The notes under the pieces: generated by a model
The model's input: only the letters and a program-made list of their open reading frames with translations
Told to the model about the DNA's origin: nothing
The model's database searches: none
Assembly (NCBI RefSeq): GCF_000747525.1
Contig: NZ_CP009278.1
Coordinates: 992,001-1,056,000 of the forward strand
Length of the DNA stretch: 64,000 nucleotides
Direction of reading: 5' to 3'
Origin: Sphingobacterium sp. ML3W
Lineage (GTDB): Bacteria > Bacteroidota > Bacteroidia > Sphingobacteriales > Sphingobacteriaceae
Shown: positions 51,411 to 60,792 of the stretch, in pieces
Position numbering within the stretch: position 1 is the first letter of the stretch
Layout: each line of letters starts with the position of its first letter
Program-made: the position numbers and the translations under genes

Positions 51411-51459
51411 AATGGACAAATTTAAATAAAACTAAGTTTACTTACAGTACTGTTCATGA

Positions 51460-53091
51460 TTATTTAACAGAATTGACTCTTTTTTGATTTTTTCTGAAAA
51501 AAGTAACGATAGCAAGTAAGGCGAATAAAAGACACGCGTATGCCAATAGATCTCCAGTTCTAGTATACAGTGTTATTTCTTCGTTGAGATTAATCTCTTG
51601 GGTTAACGCTGCTGGTTCCCACCATGTCGATTTTTGAACGATATCACCACGTTGGTTGATAAAGCCGGAGATACCTGTATTAGCCGAGCGCGCTACCCAT
51701 CTACGATTTTCGATAGCCCTTAATTTGGCATAATCCAAATGTTGGTCTTTTCCAGAAGTATTCCCCCACCAACCATCATTGGTTATGATCGCAATAAATT
51801 GAGCGCCTTGCGCCACATATTGTGCTACATAGCTTCCCCAAATCGATTCATAACAAATGACCGGTGCTGCTCCTATACCACTTTGTGAATAGAATACAGA
51901 GGGTTTATCCTGTTTACCATAACCACCTGTAGTACCCCCAAAAGCACTAAATAAGGGTTTAAGGAAGTTGATAGCCGTACCAAACGGCATTTGTTCTACT
52001 CCAGGGACTAATTTTGATTTATGATAAAACTGTAATTTGGACGATACGTCAATTAGTGTTGCAGCATTGAAATTGTCTTTATAAACATTTGGTGCAATTT
52101 CTCTTGCCGTAAGCGTTCGTTTATCGTTATACAGTCGATAGCTTTCAATACCAGAAAGCACATTTCCATTTTTATAGTCATTTAAAAAATCGATAACGGT
52201 ATGATACGTATTTGAATTTCTAAAATCTTCTTCATCAAAATCACCTCTTTGTGATAAGGCCGTTTCTGGCCAGATAAAAAACTCGGTATTCGATTTCGCA
52301 ACAGAACGTGACAATTGCATTAAAGTTTGCAGCTGCTCCTCAGGGTTGATATAGCCGAACTTTCCAAAAGGATCAATATTAGGTTGTACCGTAACGATTT
52401 GAGAAGGATTGATATGTTCTTCATAAGTGCTGTAACGTACAATAGAATAAATTGTTGGGACTGCCAATAGTAGAACAAGCATGACCTTCACCAAACGCGG
52501 TCTAATCAATACATTCATTTTCTTCTTGTTTAAATAAAGTAAGAAAACCAATATGTTACTCAACCATATCCAGATACTTCCACCATAAACACCCGTAAAT
52601 TCGTACCATTGGATCAATTGATGAAAATTAGCAAAACCATTGCCTAGCGTCATCCAAGGAAATGCTAAATCCCAAGATTGATGTAAAAACTCGTATGATA
52701 TCCAAAATGCCAATAATCCGAATAAAGAAAACCCAATAGATACTTTTTTACGCATCTGGTAGTATAGGCGAAATGCAATTGCCATTAACAATGCTCCCAA
52801 TAAGAAGGGTATGAGTGAAATGAAAATTGCGATATACCAAGGCATTACTGCCGAGATGGAGTTGTAGACCCAATAGATAGATGCGGTGTTCCAGATCACT
52901 GCCGTAAGTCCAGCAGTCAGAAATACCTTCTTTCCCTTTTTTGTAAAAGAATCGCTTCGAATGATATTTTCAATGGCGATTAATAAAGGAAGAAATGCGA
53001 TTAATAAAATAGGACTACTATAGGGCACAGGAGGCCATCCTAACCATAATAAAAAGGCACTTAAAAGTGCCAGTAAATATTGATTTCTCAC
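51460..53091 (-). CDS. lnt: Apolipoprotein N-acyltransferase
   Basis: Inner-membrane enzyme adding the third acyl chain to lipoproteins. About seven hydrophobic segments, most in the first 210 residues, flank a periplasmic nitrilase domain. The catalytic Glu is in FFIWPETALSQRGDF (about 270), the Lys in HKSKLVPGVEQMPFG (about 340), and the Cys in APVICYESIWGSYV (about 400). The family motifs FITNDGWWGNTSGKDQH and AIENRRWVARSANTGISGFI follow. Length 543 aa. The start is a GTG at 53089-53091, 2 bp after the upstream stop. It serves the several lipoproteins of this window. Confidence 0.94.
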   Translation of the reverse strand: MRNQYLLALLSAFLLWLGWPPVPYSSPILLIAFLPLLIAIENIIRSDSFTKKGKKVFLTAGLTAVIWNTASIYWVYNSISAVMPWYIAIFISLIPFLLGALLMAIAFRLYYQMRKKVSIGFSLFGLLAFWISYEFLHQSWDLAFPWMTLGNGFANFHQLIQWYEFTGVYGGSIWIWLSNILVFLLYLNKKKMNVLIRPRLVKVMLVLLLAVPTIYSIVRYSTYEEHINPSQIVTVQPNIDPFGKFGYINPEEQLQTLMQLSRSVAKSNTEFFIWPETALSQRGDFDEEDFRNSNTYHTVIDFLNDYKNGNVLSGIESYRLYNDKRTLTAREIAPNVYKDNFNAATLIDVSSKLQFYHKSKLVPGVEQMPFGTAINFLKPLFSAFGGTTGGYGKQDKPSVFYSQSGIGAAPVICYESIWGSYVAQYVAQGAQFIAIITNDGWWGNTSGKDQHLDYAKLRAIENRRWVARSANTGISGFINQRGDIVQKSTWWEPAALTQEINLNEEITLYTRTGDLLAYACLLFALLAIVTFFRKNQKRVNSVK

Positions 53092-53093
53092 GA

Positions 53094-53759
53094 TTAGATT
53101 TGAGATAAGATTTCGTTTTTCTTGTTTTCGTATTCAGCTTGCGTAATCAGTTGTTTGTCAAATAAGTTTTTCAATTTCCTTAATTTGAGTGTCATTTCAT
53201 CATCTTCTTCCTCTATTTTTGGAATAATTATTTCCGCAATAGGTGGTTGTGCGATTTCTTTAACATCTTCTACAACAGGTTCTATATAAGTATTAGTGAT
53301 TTCCACCTCTATAGGTCTCTGGATCTCAAATGTTGGTGCTACTTGACTAGGAGGGGGAGCGATTTCATTTAACTTGGAATTCTCCAATGCACCTTTAATC
53401 AATTGATACAGTTTTCGAGCTTGAACTTTAGGAATGTAGTCGATACTTAAATTTTCACCAGTAAAGGGGATTACGGTTACTTTCGACCCAAATATTTCCT
53501 CTTTAAAAGCAATATCCTTAATATCTTTCCAACTGAATATTTCGAAATCTGTAGCAAGACCCAACTTTGTGAATTCGCACAAGAAGATGCGCTTATTACT
53601 GATGGTAATACTATCCGGTAGGATGGTTACAGCGGGTTTTTTTTGTACTGCAATATAATCGATACGTTCCCCATCAGTCATCATATCTTGTAATTTGACG
53701 AGTAACCTTTCTACGATTTTTATATCTTGGCCATCGATGGCAAATAGTTCAAAGTTCAT
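53094..53759 (-). CDS. PH-like domain protein with SHOCT-type tail
   Basis: Cytoplasmic 221-residue protein of unknown role. Residues ~1-125 look like a bacterial PH domain: SITISNKRIFLCEFTKLGLATDFEIFSWKDIKDIAFKEEIFGSKVTVIPFTGENLSIDYIPKVQARKLYQLI has the strand pattern and final helix. A proline-rich low-complexity linker (~130-185) leads to a short C-terminal helix pair LRKLKNLFDKQLITQAEYENKKNEIL, the SHOCT pattern. It sits between rsmI and lnt with 2-33 bp gaps and is likely cotranscribed; a membrane-associated adaptor is a guess. Confidence 0.75.
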   Translation of the reverse strand: MNFELFAIDGQDIKIVERLLVKLQDMMTDGERIDYIAVQKKPAVTILPDSITISNKRIFLCEFTKLGLATDFEIFSWKDIKDIAFKEEIFGSKVTVIPFTGENLSIDYIPKVQARKLYQLIKGALENSKLNEIAPPPSQVAPTFEIQRPIEVEITNTYIEPVVEDVKEIAQPPIAEIIIPKIEEEDDEMTLKLRKLKNLFDKQLITQAEYENKKNEILSQI

Positions 53760-53792
53760 GTTAAATTTATTTTAAATAAACGAAGGCCAAAC

Positions 53793-54458
53793 CTATTCTA
53801 AACCTCCCACACAAAATACAAATTCTCCTTTAATAGGATTGTTTTCAAAATGTAATTTTAAATCAGTCAATGTTCCGCGCACATTTTCTTCATATAACTT
53901 GCTCAATTCTCTGGAAATAGAAGCTTGTCGCTCTGCACCAAAGACTTGAATAAATTCATCTATTGTTTTTAGGATACGATGCGGTGACTCATAAAAAATC
54001 ATGGTTCTTTTTTCTTCAGCTAGGAACTTCATGCGTGTCTGGCGACCTTTTTTAACGGGAAGAAAACCTTCGAAGCAAAAACGATCGTTTGGCAGCCCTG
54101 AATTAACCAAAGCGGGAACAAAAGCCGTGGCTCCAGGTAGACATTGTACCTCAAGACCTTCTTTGATGGCCTCTCGGACCAATAAAAAACCGGGGTCAGA
54201 AATAGCTGGTGTACCTGCATCGGAAATCAAAGCAATATTTTGGCCCTCCTTTAGAAATCTAATGATCTCGGAAATCGCTTTATGTTCATTGTGCTGATGA
54301 TGCGCGAACACTTTTTTCTCGATTCCAAAATGTTTTAAAAGGGGCGCACTTGTGCGTGTATCCTCAGCAAGAATAACATCTGCTTCTTTTAACACACGTA
54401 TAGCGCGAAAAGTCATGTCTTCTAAATTGCCAATTGGCGTAGGAACTAAATAAAGCAT
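53793..54458 (-). CDS. rsmI: 16S rRNA 2'-O-methyltransferase RsmI (C1402)
   Basis: SAM-dependent tetrapyrrole-methylase-fold enzyme that 2'-O-methylates C1402 of 16S rRNA. Motifs: LYLVPTPIGNLEDMTFRAIRVLKEADVILAEDTRTS at the N terminus, IALISDAGTPAISDPGFLLVREAI, LPGATAFVPALVNSGLPNDRFCFEGFLP and FYESPHRILKTIDE. At 221 aa it lacks the ~60-residue C-terminal domain of E. coli RsmI (286 aa). A consensus promoter ends 3 bp before its ATG, so the transcript may begin at the start codon. It leads rsmI-PH/SHOCT-lnt-cysteine desulfurase. Confidence 0.94.
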   Translation of the reverse strand: MLYLVPTPIGNLEDMTFRAIRVLKEADVILAEDTRTSAPLLKHFGIEKKVFAHHQHNEHKAISEIIRFLKEGQNIALISDAGTPAISDPGFLLVREAIKEGLEVQCLPGATAFVPALVNSGLPNDRFCFEGFLPVKKGRQTRMKFLAEEKRTMIFYESPHRILKTIDEFIQVFGAERQASISRELSKLYEENVRGTLTDLKLHFENNPIKGEFVFCVGGLE

Positions 54459-54461
54459 TTA

Positions 54462-54490
54462 CAAAGGTAAGTTTTTTTTAATAATTGCAA
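54462..54490 (-). promoter_or_regulatory. rsmI operon promoter, probably leaderless
   Basis: On the minus strand TTG (54490-54488), 18 bp, TACCTTTG (54469-54462); the ATG begins at 54458, only 3 bp beyond the -7 element. Confidence 0.6.
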
Positions 54491-54527
54491 TCAAGGCTTT
54501 GACTTGCTATTTTCCTTCTCTTTCCTA

Positions 54528-55520
54528 TTATGTCGCTAAAATCAGGTCAATCTGTCTTAATTCTTGTTCTGAGAATTGTTGGTGTTTCACGGCTTCTATT
54601 GCATCTTGAATTTGACTTACCTTACTTGCTCCAATCAAAACTGAAGTCACCTGCGGTTTATTCAATAACCAAGACACCGCCATTTGCGCTAGTTTTTGAT
54701 TCCTTTGGGAAGCAATTTCATGTAGGGCTTTTATTTTTTCAATTTTTTCCGGTGTGATATCACTTTCATGTAAAGATATGCTGTCAGAAGCTGCACGGGA
54801 ATCTTTGGGAATACCGTGAAGGTATTTATCTGTCAATAGACCTTGTGCCAATGGTGAGAAAGGAATACATCCCACGGCTTCTTCGTCCAGAAGATCCAAT
54901 AAACTTTCTTCAACCCAGCGTTCGAACATGGAATATTTGGGCTGGTGAATCAAGCAGGGAGTGCCCATATCTCTCAATAGATCTATTGCTTGCTTCGCTT
55001 CAGAGGTTTTATAGTTCGATATACCTACATAGAGTGCTTTTCCTTGTTGCACAAGAAGACTTAAGGTGGCCATCGTTTCTTCTAGTGGTGTTTCAGGATC
55101 AGGTCTATGGTGATAGAAAATATCAACGTAATCAAGCTGCATTCTTTTTAGACTTTGATCTAAACTGGAAACCAGATATTTTTTTGATCCCCAATCTCCA
55201 TAAGGGCCACTCCACATGGTATATCCAGCTTTAGACGAAATAATCATTTCATCACGATAATTTTTGAAGTCACGTTGTACTATTTTCCCGAAGTTCTCCT
55301 CTGCAGAGCCTGGAGGCGGACCATAGTTATTGGCCAAATCAAAATGTGTGATACCAGCATCAAAGGCTGTTTGGATTAGTTGTCGACTGTTTTCAAAATC
55401 ATTATTATGGCCGAAATTCTGCCATAATCCCAAGGAAATTGCGGGTAGTTTTATTCCAGAATAACCTGAGCGGCGGTATTCCATTTCTTGATATCGATTG
55501 TCATTCGGTGTATAATGCAT
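54528..55520 (-). CDS. Aldo/keto reductase (YghZ/Kv-beta type)
   Basis: NADPH-dependent TIM-barrel oxidoreductase of 330 aa. It begins MEYRRSGYSGIKLPAISLGLWQNFG after a short lead. The catalytic tetrad is represented by Asp/Tyr in HFDLANNYGPPPGSAEENFG, Lys in IISSKAGYTMW and His in VDIFYHHRPDPETP. SWLLNKPQVTSVLIGASKVSQIQDAIEA binds the cofactor phosphate. The layout resembles E. coli YghZ (GpmA-type methylglyoxal/glyceraldehyde-3-phosphate reductase). It is transcribed alone, away from serS. Confidence 0.92.
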   Translation of the reverse strand: MHYTPNDNRYQEMEYRRSGYSGIKLPAISLGLWQNFGHNNDFENSRQLIQTAFDAGITHFDLANNYGPPPGSAEENFGKIVQRDFKNYRDEMIISSKAGYTMWSGPYGDWGSKKYLVSSLDQSLKRMQLDYVDIFYHHRPDPETPLEETMATLSLLVQQGKALYVGISNYKTSEAKQAIDLLRDMGTPCLIHQPKYSMFERWVEESLLDLLDEEAVGCIPFSPLAQGLLTDKYLHGIPKDSRAASDSISLHESDITPEKIEKIKALHEIASQRNQKLAQMAVSWLLNKPQVTSVLIGASKVSQIQDAIEAVKHQQFSEQELRQIDLILAT

Positions 55521-55580
55521 ACTTTTTCGCGGTGTTAGATTTTACATAAGCAATTTACAAGTATTCTTAAATAAAGAAGC

Positions 55581-55614
55581 ATGATGAGGGAAATGATTTA
55601 TATTTCCTCATCAT
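55581..55614 (-). terminator. Hairpin between aldo/keto reductase and serS genes
   Basis: ATGATGAGG-G-AAAT and ATTTCCTCATCAT pair over 13 bp with one bulged G. It begins 2 bp after the stop of a small minus-strand ORF and could be that gene's former terminator. Confidence 0.35.
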
Positions 55615-55615
55615 A

Positions 55616-55705
55616 CTATTTCTTGATGAAGGAAGAGATATCGATAATTGTAATAACAATCGTGAGTGCCAATAGAAAGGACCCGAAGGAATAACTTTGT
55701 TTTAA
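55616..55705 (-). pseudogene. Possible relic of a small membrane-protein gene
   Basis: An open frame of 29 codons reads LKQSYSFGSFLLALTIVITI then IDISSFIKK and stops just before a hairpin. The hydrophobic run looks like one membrane helix. No ATG precedes it and an in-frame stop lies immediately upstream, so if real it is truncated or uses a rare start. Chance is a serious alternative in such AT-rich DNA. Confidence 0.2.
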
Positions 55706-55724
55706 TTAAATGACAGAATTAAAA

Positions 55725-55754
55725 TTGTAAATAAAACAAATTTATCTAAGTTTG
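55725..55754 (+). promoter_or_regulatory. serS promoter
   Basis: TTG (55725-55727), 19 bp, TAAGTTTG (55747-55754), an exact consensus; ATG is 23 bp downstream. Confidence 0.65.
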
Positions 55755-55777
55755 TTTCTTTAAAAATACACACAATT

Positions 55778-57049
55778 ATGTTGCAATTGAATTATATCCG
55801 TGAAAACAGGGATAAGGTAATCGAGAGATTAGGTGTCAAAAATTTTAAGGAAACTGGATTAGTTGATGAAATCATCGCATTGGATGAACAACGTCGCAAG
55901 ATTCAGACCGAATCAGATGCCCTTTCAGCTGAAGCAAATTCATCCGCAAAAAAAATCGGAGAATTGATGCGTCAAGGTAAAAAAGAAGAAGCTGAAGCCG
56001 TGAAATCCCAATCCTCAGGATATAAGGAACAAATCAAACAACTTATTGAACTGTTGAATACGATCGAGCAGGAATTGAATGCTAAGATCGTTCAACTCCC
56101 TAACCTTCCACATGAGACTGTCCCACTTGGTGTTGCTGCAGACGACAATGAGGTGGTGTTAGAGCACGGTGCTGTGCCTGTATTGTCAGAAGATGCCGTA
56201 AGCCATTGGGATCTATTGACTAAATACGATATTGTCGATTTAGAATTAGGTGTTAAGGTAACAGGAGCAGGTTTTCCAGTATATAAAGGAAAAGGTGCGC
56301 GTTTGCAACGTGCATTAATCAACTTCTTTTTAGATGAGGCTGCAAAAGTAGGATATGAAGAAGTGCAGGTACCCATTATGGTAAATGAAGCTTCGGCTTT
56401 TGCTACTGGACAGTTACCAGACAAAGAAGGACAGATGTATCATGTGACACATGATGACCTATATTTAATTCCAACGGCAGAGGTTCCAGTTACGAATATG
56501 TACCGTGATGTGATTGTTAAGGAAGAGCAATTCCCAATCAGACACTGTGCTTATACACCATGTTTCCGCCGTGAAGCAGGTTCATATGGGGCGCATGTCC
56601 GCGGATTGAATCGCTTGCATCAGTTTGATAAAGTAGAAACGGTACAAATCGTTCATCCAGATAAATCTTATGAGGTGTTAGAAGAGATGAGTGCTTATGT
56701 ACAAGGATTATTGCAGAAATTAGAATTACCTTATCGTGTATTGCGCTTATGCGGTGGCGATATGAGTTTCACGTCAGCTTTGACTTACGATTTGGAAGTA
56801 TATAGTGCTGCCCAAAAACGTTGGTTAGAGGTTTCTTCAGTTTCAAACTTTGAAACTTACCAATCTAATCGATTGAAAGTGAGATTTAAAAATGAAGACG
56901 GTAAAATGCAATTGGCGCATACTTTAAATGGATCAGCATTAGCGTTACCACGTATAGTTGCTTCATTATTAGAAAATAATCAGTCTGAAAAGGGAATTAA
57001 AATACCAAAAGTATTGGTTCCATATACGGGTTTTGAATATATCGATTAA
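55778..57049 (+). CDS. serS: Seryl-tRNA synthetase
   Basis: Class II aminoacyl-tRNA synthetase charging tRNA-Ser (and tRNA-Sec where present). The N-terminal coiled-coil arm (about 30-105, rich in Glu/Lys/Gln) precedes the catalytic core. The core holds motif 2 in FRREAGSYGAHVRGLNRLHQFDKVE and motif 3 in NGSALALPRIVASLLENNQ. TGQLPDKEGQMYHV and LIPTAEVPVTNMY are also typical. Length 423 aa is normal. It is monocistronic with its own promoter and terminator. Confidence 0.97.
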   Translation: MLQLNYIRENRDKVIERLGVKNFKETGLVDEIIALDEQRRKIQTESDALSAEANSSAKKIGELMRQGKKEEAEAVKSQSSGYKEQIKQLIELLNTIEQELNAKIVQLPNLPHETVPLGVAADDNEVVLEHGAVPVLSEDAVSHWDLLTKYDIVDLELGVKVTGAGFPVYKGKGARLQRALINFFLDEAAKVGYEEVQVPIMVNEASAFATGQLPDKEGQMYHVTHDDLYLIPTAEVPVTNMYRDVIVKEEQFPIRHCAYTPCFRREAGSYGAHVRGLNRLHQFDKVETVQIVHPDKSYEVLEEMSAYVQGLLQKLELPYRVLRLCGGDMSFTSALTYDLEVYSAAQKRWLEVSSVSNFETYQSNRLKVRFKNEDGKMQLAHTLNGSALALPRIVASLLENNQSEKGIKIPKVLVPYTGFEYID

Positions 57050-57066
57050 TTTTTTTTATATAAATG

Positions 57067-57101
57067 GAAGGGCTTGTAATAAAATTGCAAGCCTTTTTTT
57101 A
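57067..57101 (+). terminator. Terminator of serS
   Basis: GGCTTGTAAT pairs with ATTGCAAGCC (one wobble) around AAA, followed by seven or more T. Confidence 0.92.
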
Positions 57102-57259
57102 TGTTAAAATTTTGTTAAATCTATTGATTGCCGTATATAATTCTGTTATAACGGTTATTATGAAAATTTAGTTTATGTTTAGATGTTTTTGCTTATTTGA
57201 TAAAAGATAAGGTGGTCAGTTGCGTTTCTTTGCTGTTTTAAACTTTTTCATTAAAATAC

Positions 57260-57290
57260 TTGCAATAACAACAACAACTCTATATATTTG
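57260..57290 (+). promoter_or_regulatory. Candidate susC promoter with long leader
   Basis: TTG (57260-57262), 20 bp, TATATTTG (57283-57290) is an exact -7 match. It implies a leader of about 280 nt before the susC ATG. Confidence 0.5.
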
Positions 57291-57577
57291 CTATCCGTTT
57301 TTCACATGTACTTCATGTGTTAAATTTACTATCCATTATACATCGTAGATTTTTGAAAAGAAAATTTACAGATTCTCGTAAGATCACTTAAAAGGAACTA
57401 TAATAAAGTCCTCTTTCCGGTCTGTCATTCGCTCTATCTGTTACCAAACAAAGGATACCTGAATAGGAGGTAGATTTTTGTGTTGTGTCATTAAGGTTGT
57501 TTTAACAATTAAAGTTTAAACATTCCTGTTTACACATCCGATTTTATTAACAAATATTAATTAACAAACTAAATAGC
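57291..57577 (+). other. Long untranslated region before susC
   Basis: No gene is seen. A small inverted repeat CACATG-TACTT-CATGTG (57303-57319) lies near the predicted 5' end, and GTAGATTTTTG occurs twice (57345-57355 and 57470-57480). The last 100 bp are AT-rich with TTAACAA repeats. The rest of the serS-susC gap, 57102-57259, shows nothing recognisable. Confidence 0.4.
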
Positions 57578-60500
57578 ATGAAACAAACATTACTTAGTTT
57601 TCTTTTAGGGGGGATGATATTATCATCAGTAGCATTCGCTCAAGAGAAAAAGATTAGTGGCCGTGTAACATCAACAACTGGTCAAGCAGTACCAGGCGTT
57701 ACTGTTGTTGTACAAGGTACTAATCAAGCTACTCAAACTGATGCAAACGGTAACTATTCATTGAATGTACCTGCAGGTAAGGTAGTTTTATTTCGCTCCA
57801 TTGGTTTTGGCGAAAAAACAATCCTTGTTAACAACAATACTTCTGTATTCAATATTTCATTAGAAGATAATACCAATACGATTGAAGAAGTTGTGGTTAC
57901 GGCAATGGGTCAATCTCGTCAAAAGAGATCATTAAGTTATGCAACGCAAGAAGTAAAAGGTAGCAAATTGACAGAAGCTGCTAACAGTAACTTAGCAACA
58001 GCATTACAAGGTAAAGTATCAGGAGTACAGGTAACACCTTCATCAGGTATGCCGGGTGCATCTGCTAACATTACGATTCGTGGAGCGCGCTCATTCACGG
58101 GTAACAACTCACCACTATATGTAGTGGATGGTATGCCTATTTCTTCTGGAAATGATGTTTCTACAGGAAATGGCGTAACAGGATCCGATTATGCTTCTAG
58201 AGGTTTGGATATCGATCCAAACGATATCGAGAGCATCAATATCTTGAAAGGACAAGCAGCATCTGCATTATATGGTATGCGTGCATCCAATGGTGTTATC
58301 TTGATTACGACTAAAAGTGGAAAAGGAAAGCAAGGGAAACCTCAGATTTCTTATAATTCTAATGTTTCTTTTGATAAAGTATCTGTTCTTCCAGATTTTC
58401 AAAATACGTATGCACAAGGGGCAGGTGGCAAATATTCGCCAATGGCTTCAACGGCATGGGGACAACGTATCGATCAATTGCATTTAGATCCAGTGTATGG
58501 TGGAAATGTTGATAATGACTATACAAAGAAATATGGTAAGCATGAAGGAATGTATTATGTGCCGCAACGTGCAAATGCAGGATTAGATCCATGGGCTACG
58601 CCACAAGCATACAATAATGCGAAAGAATTCTTCGATATCGGACGTACTTTTAACAACTCTTTCAATATTGTGCAAGGGTTTGACAAAGGAAGTTATGCGA
58701 TGTCCTTAGGAGCGACTAATGCCGATGGTATAGTGCCATCTACAGGTATGGATCGTTATACGGCAAAATTAGCTGGTGAAGCTAAATTATCGGATAAATG
58801 GACAACAGGATTCTCTGGTAATTATGTCAATTCAAGAATCACAAAACAAACAGGTGCCAATAATGGTATCATGGCTACATTATTTGGAGCTCCTTCGTCT
58901 TACGACTTAAAGGGAATCCCTTCTCACTATTTAAATAATCCTGCACAACAAAATACATACCGTAGTACAGGAGGGTTCGATGGGGCATATTGGGCTACTG
59001 AGAACAATAAATTCTCTGAAGATACGCAACGTTTTTTTGGTAATGGATTTGGTCAATATGCGACTGATTTAGGAGAAAATCAAAAATTGACATTGAAATA
59101 CCAAGCAGGTGTTGATTCTTATACATCCAATTATACCGATCTTTTTGGTTATGGACATTCCAATGGAAAAGGAGAAGTGGAGAACTACCATATCTCGGTA
59201 ACGGAGTGGAACTCATTGGGTACTGCAGCATACAACTGGAAAATTAACGATGATTTAGTTTTCGATGCGATGGTTGGTAATGAAATAGTTAATCGTGTAC
59301 GTAGAAGAGATTATGCCTTTGGTATGAACTTCAACTTTCCAGGATGGGATAATATCAATAATGCCTCAACAGTTACTACAGAGCAGAACTTACGCCGTAC
59401 GCGTACATTCGGTACTTTTGGTAGTTTAGCGTTAGCGTACAAGAACATGTTGTTCTTTAACGCAACAGGTCGTAACGATATCGTTTCTTCGATGCCACGT
59501 AACAATCGTTCGTTCTTCTATCCATCAGTATCGGCTGGTTTTGTTTTCACAGAACTAGAAAGCCTTAAGAATTCTATCCTAACCATGGGTAAGATCAGGG
59601 CTTCATTTGCCGAAGTAGGACAAGCAGGTGATTACTATGAAAGTTATTATGACAAGCCCGTATATGGTGGTGGTTTCTCATCAGGTACTCCTATTTTGTA
59701 CCCAATCAATAGTGATGGAATAACATCTTATACTCCGTATTCTAAAGTTTATGATCCAAACTTGAGACCTCAAAATACGCAAGCAATTGAGGTGGGTACA
59801 GATTTGACTTTCTTGAACGGATTGATCAATATGAACTATACGTTCTCACGTCAGAATGTAAAAGATCAGATTTTTGATGTGCCATTGGCAGCTTCTACTG
59901 GTTATTCAAGTTTAGTAACCAATGGTGGAAAAATCCATACGAATGTTCATGAGTTAACTTTAGCAGTTGCTCCTTACCGTTCTGGTGATTTCAAATGGGA
60001 TTTTGCTTTTAACTTCACTAAAATAGACAACTACGTAGATGAGTTGAAAGAAGGAGTAAACAGTATCTTCATGGGTGGCTTCGTAGAACCACAGGTACGT
60101 GCAGGTATTGGTTATAAATTCCCGGTTATTTATGGAGTTTCTTACTTAAGAAACGAGGCAGATCAGATTGTTGTAGATGAAAACGGCTTACCACAAGCTG
60201 GTGAAGAAAAAGTAATTGGTAATGTATCTCCTGATTTCAATTTAGGTTTCAATACAAACTTTGAATACAAAAAATTCCGTTTATCAGCAGTGATTGATTG
60301 GAAACAAGGTGGACAGATGTTCCATGGAACAGCAGGAGTATTGGGTTATTATGGTGTCACGCAACAGTCTGCAGATTACCGTAATGGGGATGGATTTTTA
60401 TTCGAATTGCCAGCGGTGAAAGCTAACGGTGAAGTGAATGATATTATGATCGATGCACATCCTGAATTTGATGCAAATGGTAAGCAAACGAATACAGATG

Positions 60501-60781
60501 CCTTCAAATATTTCACTGCAATGAATGATATTTCCGAATCATCGATTCGTGGTACCTCATTCGTGAAATTGCGTGAAATTGCAGTAGGTTACCCAGTATA
60601 TCAAAATTCAAAAATCAAAGTAGATGTCAATGCATTTGCACGTAATATCATTCTTTGGTCTGAACTGAAAGGATATGATCCTGAAGTATCTCAAGGAAAC
60701 ACCAATATGTCAGGTGCATTTGAACGTTTCTCTCTTCCAGGAACCTCAAGTTATGGTCTAGGTGTAAACATTAAATTCTAA
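57578..60781 (+). CDS. SusC/RagA-family TonB-linked outer-membrane receptor
   Basis: Outer-membrane TonB-dependent importer of 1067 aa. The signal peptide ends SSVAFAQ (about residue 21). A carboxypeptidase-D-regulatory-like domain follows (about 25-105, ISGRVTSTTGQAVPGVTVVVQGTN), then IEEVVVTAMGQSRQKRSLSYATQEV and the plug (about 115-240) with LQGKVSGVQV, NITIRGARSF and PLYVVDGMPI. The rest is a 22-strand barrel ending LPGTSSYGLGVNIKF. With the SusD-like lipoprotein it forms a pedal-bin importer for a large nutrient. No adjacent sigma/anti-sigma or hybrid regulator is present. Confidence 0.96.
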   Translation: MKQTLLSFLLGGMILSSVAFAQEKKISGRVTSTTGQAVPGVTVVVQGTNQATQTDANGNYSLNVPAGKVVLFRSIGFGEKTILVNNNTSVFNISLEDNTNTIEEVVVTAMGQSRQKRSLSYATQEVKGSKLTEAANSNLATALQGKVSGVQVTPSSGMPGASANITIRGARSFTGNNSPLYVVDGMPISSGNDVSTGNGVTGSDYASRGLDIDPNDIESINILKGQAASALYGMRASNGVILITTKSGKGKQGKPQISYNSNVSFDKVSVLPDFQNTYAQGAGGKYSPMASTAWGQRIDQLHLDPVYGGNVDNDYTKKYGKHEGMYYVPQRANAGLDPWATPQAYNNAKEFFDIGRTFNNSFNIVQGFDKGSYAMSLGATNADGIVPSTGMDRYTAKLAGEAKLSDKWTTGFSGNYVNSRITKQTGANNGIMATLFGAPSSYDLKGIPSHYLNNPAQQNTYRSTGGFDGAYWATENNKFSEDTQRFFGNGFGQYATDLGENQKLTLKYQAGVDSYTSNYTDLFGYGHSNGKGEVENYHISVTEWNSLGTAAYNWKINDDLVFDAMVGNEIVNRVRRRDYAFGMNFNFPGWDNINNASTVTTEQNLRRTRTFGTFGSLALAYKNMLFFNATGRNDIVSSMPRNNRSFFYPSVSAGFVFTELESLKNSILTMGKIRASFAEVGQAGDYYESYYDKPVYGGGFSSGTPILYPINSDGITSYTPYSKVYDPNLRPQNTQAIEVGTDLTFLNGLINMNYTFSRQNVKDQIFDVPLAASTGYSSLVTNGGKIHTNVHELTLAVAPYRSGDFKWDFAFNFTKIDNYVDELKEGVNSIFMGGFVEPQVRAGIGYKFPVIYGVSYLRNEADQIVVDENGLPQAGEEKVIGNVSPDFNLGFNTNFEYKKFRLSAVIDWKQGGQMFHGTAGVLGYYGVTQQSADYRNGDGFLFELPAVKANGEVNDIMIDAHPEFDANGKQTNTDAFKYFTAMNDISESSIRGTSFVKLREIAVGYPVYQNSKIKVDVNAFARNIILWSELKGYDPEVSQGNTNMSGAFERFSLPGTSSYGLGVNIKF

Positions 60782-60792
60782 AAATTAGGACA

